From a virus: DNA of 64,000 nt. Location of the stretch: positions 24,152-88,151 of the IMG/VR virus record IMGVR_UViG_3300035703_000049; one strand, given 5' to 3'. Positions 60,333-64,000 of this stretch are shown in pieces. Position 1 is the first letter of the stretch; each line of letters begins with the position of its first letter. A model generated the notes under the pieces. That model worked only from the letters and a program-made list of their open reading frames with translations. It did not search any database and was not told the DNA's origin. A program made the position numbers and the translations under genes.

Positions 60333-62340
60333 TTGCTAATATGTAGTTTGCATTGCGTGTTTGTTCTTCGCTATTGACTTTGTAATCATTTAACGGATTT
60401 AGATCATTGTAATTGTATAAAATTTCTTTAACAGCAATTACTTTATTAGGATCAGCTCTTTCTATTAACTCATAAAATAATGCGCCATCACCGCCTGCTC
60501 TTAACCAATCTCCATTTGTATCTTTAAATTTTTCTTCTCCTAATCCATTAAATAATGATTTAGTAAAAGTTCTTAAATGGGTATATGGCATATTCCATGG
60601 AAATTTATGCGAACGATAAGTTTTATTATTTTTAACTTGATTAGGATAATTTTGTGCTATTAACGGTATATTGTCAGCTAAACTATAACAACTACCATAA
60701 GCAAACTCAATACCTTGTTGATATAAGTTATTGTAAAAATTAAAAATAGTATTGTTGTTGACTAACCAATCATCGCCATCAAGTAACAATATAATGTTAT
60801 CATCGTCAACTTTTTGTAAAGCATGCCAATGATTATATACAGCACCCATATTAGTAAAGTTTTGTGTTAATTTTATCTTTTTTTGAATATCGACCGGCAA
60901 TTTAGCTAACAAACTCTTTACTACTTGTAAACTATTATCAGTTGATGCATCGTCTATTAACATAAACTTATAGTTTTCGTAATCTTGACTAACTACACTG
61001 AGAATACAATTTTCAATATAACTTTCTGCATTATAGAATGGTGTGATAATTGTTATCTTTTTTTGATTACCGTAATTTTGATAGCAACGCCTGTCAACTT
61101 CATTTACAAATTTGCGATTAAAAATTCTGTTAACTTTTTTATTAATACGATCTACTTGTCTAAACTCTTCAGCAGGAAGAAATAGTCCAAGCTTCATATA
61201 CAAATGTTGTTTCCACTGCAAAGCAATAGATTTCCAACTGTGAATATCATTCAATACATCACAGTAGTTTTGTTTCTGCATTAACAAATACGGTGTATTA
61301 TATGCACTATGTACTAATTTAATAAATTTATCCGCTTGCTCTGTTTCATTAATGTGAGGAAATAAACCGTTAGGAACTGACGGATAATCAATTTTATAAC
61401 AGGCTAAATCTATAGCAGTTTCTTCAAGAGCACCAAATCTGCAAGTTATAAGCGGAGTTTTGTATAACAAACTTTCTAAACTTGAGATACCAAAAGTTTC
61501 TGGAAAATCAGATGGATAAATCATATATGTTGCGTTAGCTAATATATGAGCTATTTCTTTTTGAGTAATAACTCCAGTAAATCTTATGTTCAACTTTTTA
61601 TAAGTTTCATCCTGTTGAAAATTTATTAAATCTTTTTCTTGCTCATCTGGTTCTGCATTATCTCTAAATCTGTAATAACCACCAATTACTGTTAAATGTG
61701 CTTCTGGTATCAAACGCTTAACGTCGGGCCAAATCAACTTTAACAAAGGATTTAATCCTTTAGTAACGCTAGCATTGAACACAAAGTGATTAGGATCTTT
61801 TTGTGTTACATCTACTTCATCAACGTGTTTAACTGCACCATTTCTAGTGAGGAAATTTTTATGTTTAAGCACTTCAAACATACGACGTTGGCCGTGATTA
61901 TTAGTTAAAGTGTAAACAGTATGCCAATCAGACAGTGTAAAAATTTCATCAATTATCCCTTCAACGAGCATAGGTTCGATATGTTCATCACCTTGGCAAA
62001 ATGTGTCGTGCATCCATAATATTTTACGTTTTGCTTTAGGAATAAAATTATAGATACTACCAGCAAAAAATGGAAAAACACTCCTGCTTGAAATTACTAT
62101 ATCGTGATAATCTTTGAATCTATCTTGTTGTTCGTGATCTATAAATTCTACACCGTCAAATATTCCAGGTGAAGATCTAGAATCAATACAATTATTGTAT
62201 ACAGTTACTTCAAACCCTATTTTTGCTAATTCTTTACTTAATAGAATTACCGCGCTCTCGCTACCACCTAATCCTTGATGAGAAAGTGTATCACCATCAT
62301 AAGTTAGCCCAATAGTATCAATTATTGCTATTTTTAACAT
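60298..62340 (-). CDS. Two-domain glycosyltransferase (GT4 plus GT2)
   Basis: 680 residues. Residues 1-380 are a GT-B/GT4-like domain with the glycine loop HQGLGGSESAVILLSKELA near 21-39 and the nucleotide-sugar binding motif FPETFGISSLESLLY near 277-291 (Glu-x7-Glu type). Residues about 425-640 are a GT-A/GT2 domain: ITIITPFYNAESYIENCILS, MLIDDASTDNS and the metal site LLLDGDDW near 517-524, then GSCYSLADN and GGDGALFYELIERAD. The two activities in one chain could add two sugars in turn. It starts with ATG at 62340 just after a host-type promoter. Part of a two-gene minus-strand unit between late fibre genes. Confidence 0.87.
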   Translation of the reverse strand: MLKIAIIDTIGLTYDGDTLSHQGLGGSESAVILLSKELAKIGFEVTVYNNCIDSRSSPGIFDGVEFIDHEQQDRFKDYHDIVISSRSVFPFFAGSIYNFIPKAKRKILWMHDTFCQGDEHIEPMLVEGIIDEIFTLSDWHTVYTLTNNHGQRRMFEVLKHKNFLTRNGAVKHVDEVDVTQKDPNHFVFNASVTKGLNPLLKLIWPDVKRLIPEAHLTVIGGYYRFRDNAEPDEQEKDLINFQQDETYKKLNIRFTGVITQKEIAHILANATYMIYPSDFPETFGISSLESLLYKTPLITCRFGALEETAIDLACYKIDYPSVPNGLFPHINETEQADKFIKLVHSAYNTPYLLMQKQNYCDVLNDIHSWKSIALQWKQHLYMKLGLFLPAEEFRQVDRINKKVNRIFNRKFVNEVDRRCYQNYGNQKKITIITPFYNAESYIENCILSVVSQDYENYKFMLIDDASTDNSLQVVKSLLAKLPVDIQKKIKLTQNFTNMGAVYNHWHALQKVDDDNIILLLDGDDWLVNNNTIFNFYNNLYQQGIEFAYGSCYSLADNIPLIAQNYPNQVKNNKTYRSHKFPWNMPYTHLRTFTKSLFNGLGEEKFKDTNGDWLRAGGDGALFYELIERADPNKVIAVKEILYNYNDLNPLNDYKVNSEEQTRNANYILANEKNINSNTNK

Positions 62341-62348
62341 ATGCTTTA

Positions 62349-62377
62349 ATTATATAAATTTTTTTGATTCTAATCAA
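62349..62377 (-). promoter_or_regulatory. Host sigma70-type promoter for the glycosyltransferase pair
   Basis: On the minus strand TTGATT (62377-62372), 17 bases, perfect TATAAT (62354-62349). The expected start is about two bases before the ATG. It overlaps the late box of the divergent collagen-like gene. Confidence 0.6.
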
Positions 62378-62383
62378 TAAATA
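62376..62383 (+). promoter_or_regulatory. Late promoter box AATAAATA for the collagen-like fibre
   Basis: Full match to NATAAATA, 26 bases before the ATG at 62410; overlaps the -35 element of the opposing early promoter. Confidence 0.65.
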
Positions 62384-62409
62384 TATAGTAATAATTTTTG
62401 GAAACAATA

Positions 62410-64000
<1,591 letters not shown>

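Overview
The window is a stretch of an AT-rich tailed-phage genome of the T4-like contractile-tailed type (myovirus). The evidence is a near-complete set of T4-type morphogenesis and late-transcription genes: baseplate wedge and hub genes (gp6, gp25, gp53, gp48, gp5, gp26, a gp51-like gene), head genes (portal gp20, protease gp21, scaffold gp22, major capsid gp23), recombination genes gp46/gp47 and the late sigma factor gp55, plus late-promoter boxes of the NATAAATA type. Family style (very long fibre and baseplate proteins, a histone-like Hc1 protein, GDP-mannose epimerase, 2-oxoglutarate oxygenase, many glycosyltransferases) fits marine myoviruses of SAR11 or cyanobacteria. No photosynthesis gene and no tRNA was seen, so the host is not fixed by this window.

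Layout. (1) 1-26645, mostly minus strand: baseplate block, read right to left as gp48, gp53, a large hub-like protein, gp5, gp25, gp6, a 4774-residue structural giant, and a fibre gene cut by the window edge. One small plus-strand gene (19460-19648) with a host-type promoter sits inside this block. (2) 26655-37929, plus strand: gp55, gp47, gp46 and, around and between them, two SDR epimerases, three genes of unknown or weakly recognised function, an Hc1 histone-like gene, a 2OG-Fe(II) oxygenase-like gene, two paralogous aminotransferase-fold genes and a PD-(D/E)XK nuclease. (3) 37930-38458: about 530 bases with no convincing gene but many perfect hairpins, a candidate structured RNA. (4) 38459-39507, minus: gp51-like and gp26. 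(5) 39570-47852, plus: tape measure, portal, small head gene, acidic core protein, protease, scaffold and major capsid, closed by a strong terminator. (6) 47915-59058, plus: two sugar-enzyme-like genes, a putative decoration protein and a run of fibre and spike proteins sharing repeat modules. (7) 59055-62340, minus: two fused glycosyltransferase genes. (8) 62410 to the right edge: a collagen-like fibre running off the window.

How it works together. Host-type promoters (TTGACA/TATAAT-like) stand before gp55, the small gene at 19460 and the glycosyltransferase pair, whereas NATAAATA boxes stand before the structural genes. I infer that early transcription makes gp55 and sugar enzymes, and gp55 then switches on baseplate, head and fibre genes, partly through face-to-face late boxes that fire in both directions (26655-26680, 39530-39559). 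The sugar genes next to the fibre genes suggest glycan editing of virion or host surface; that is inference.
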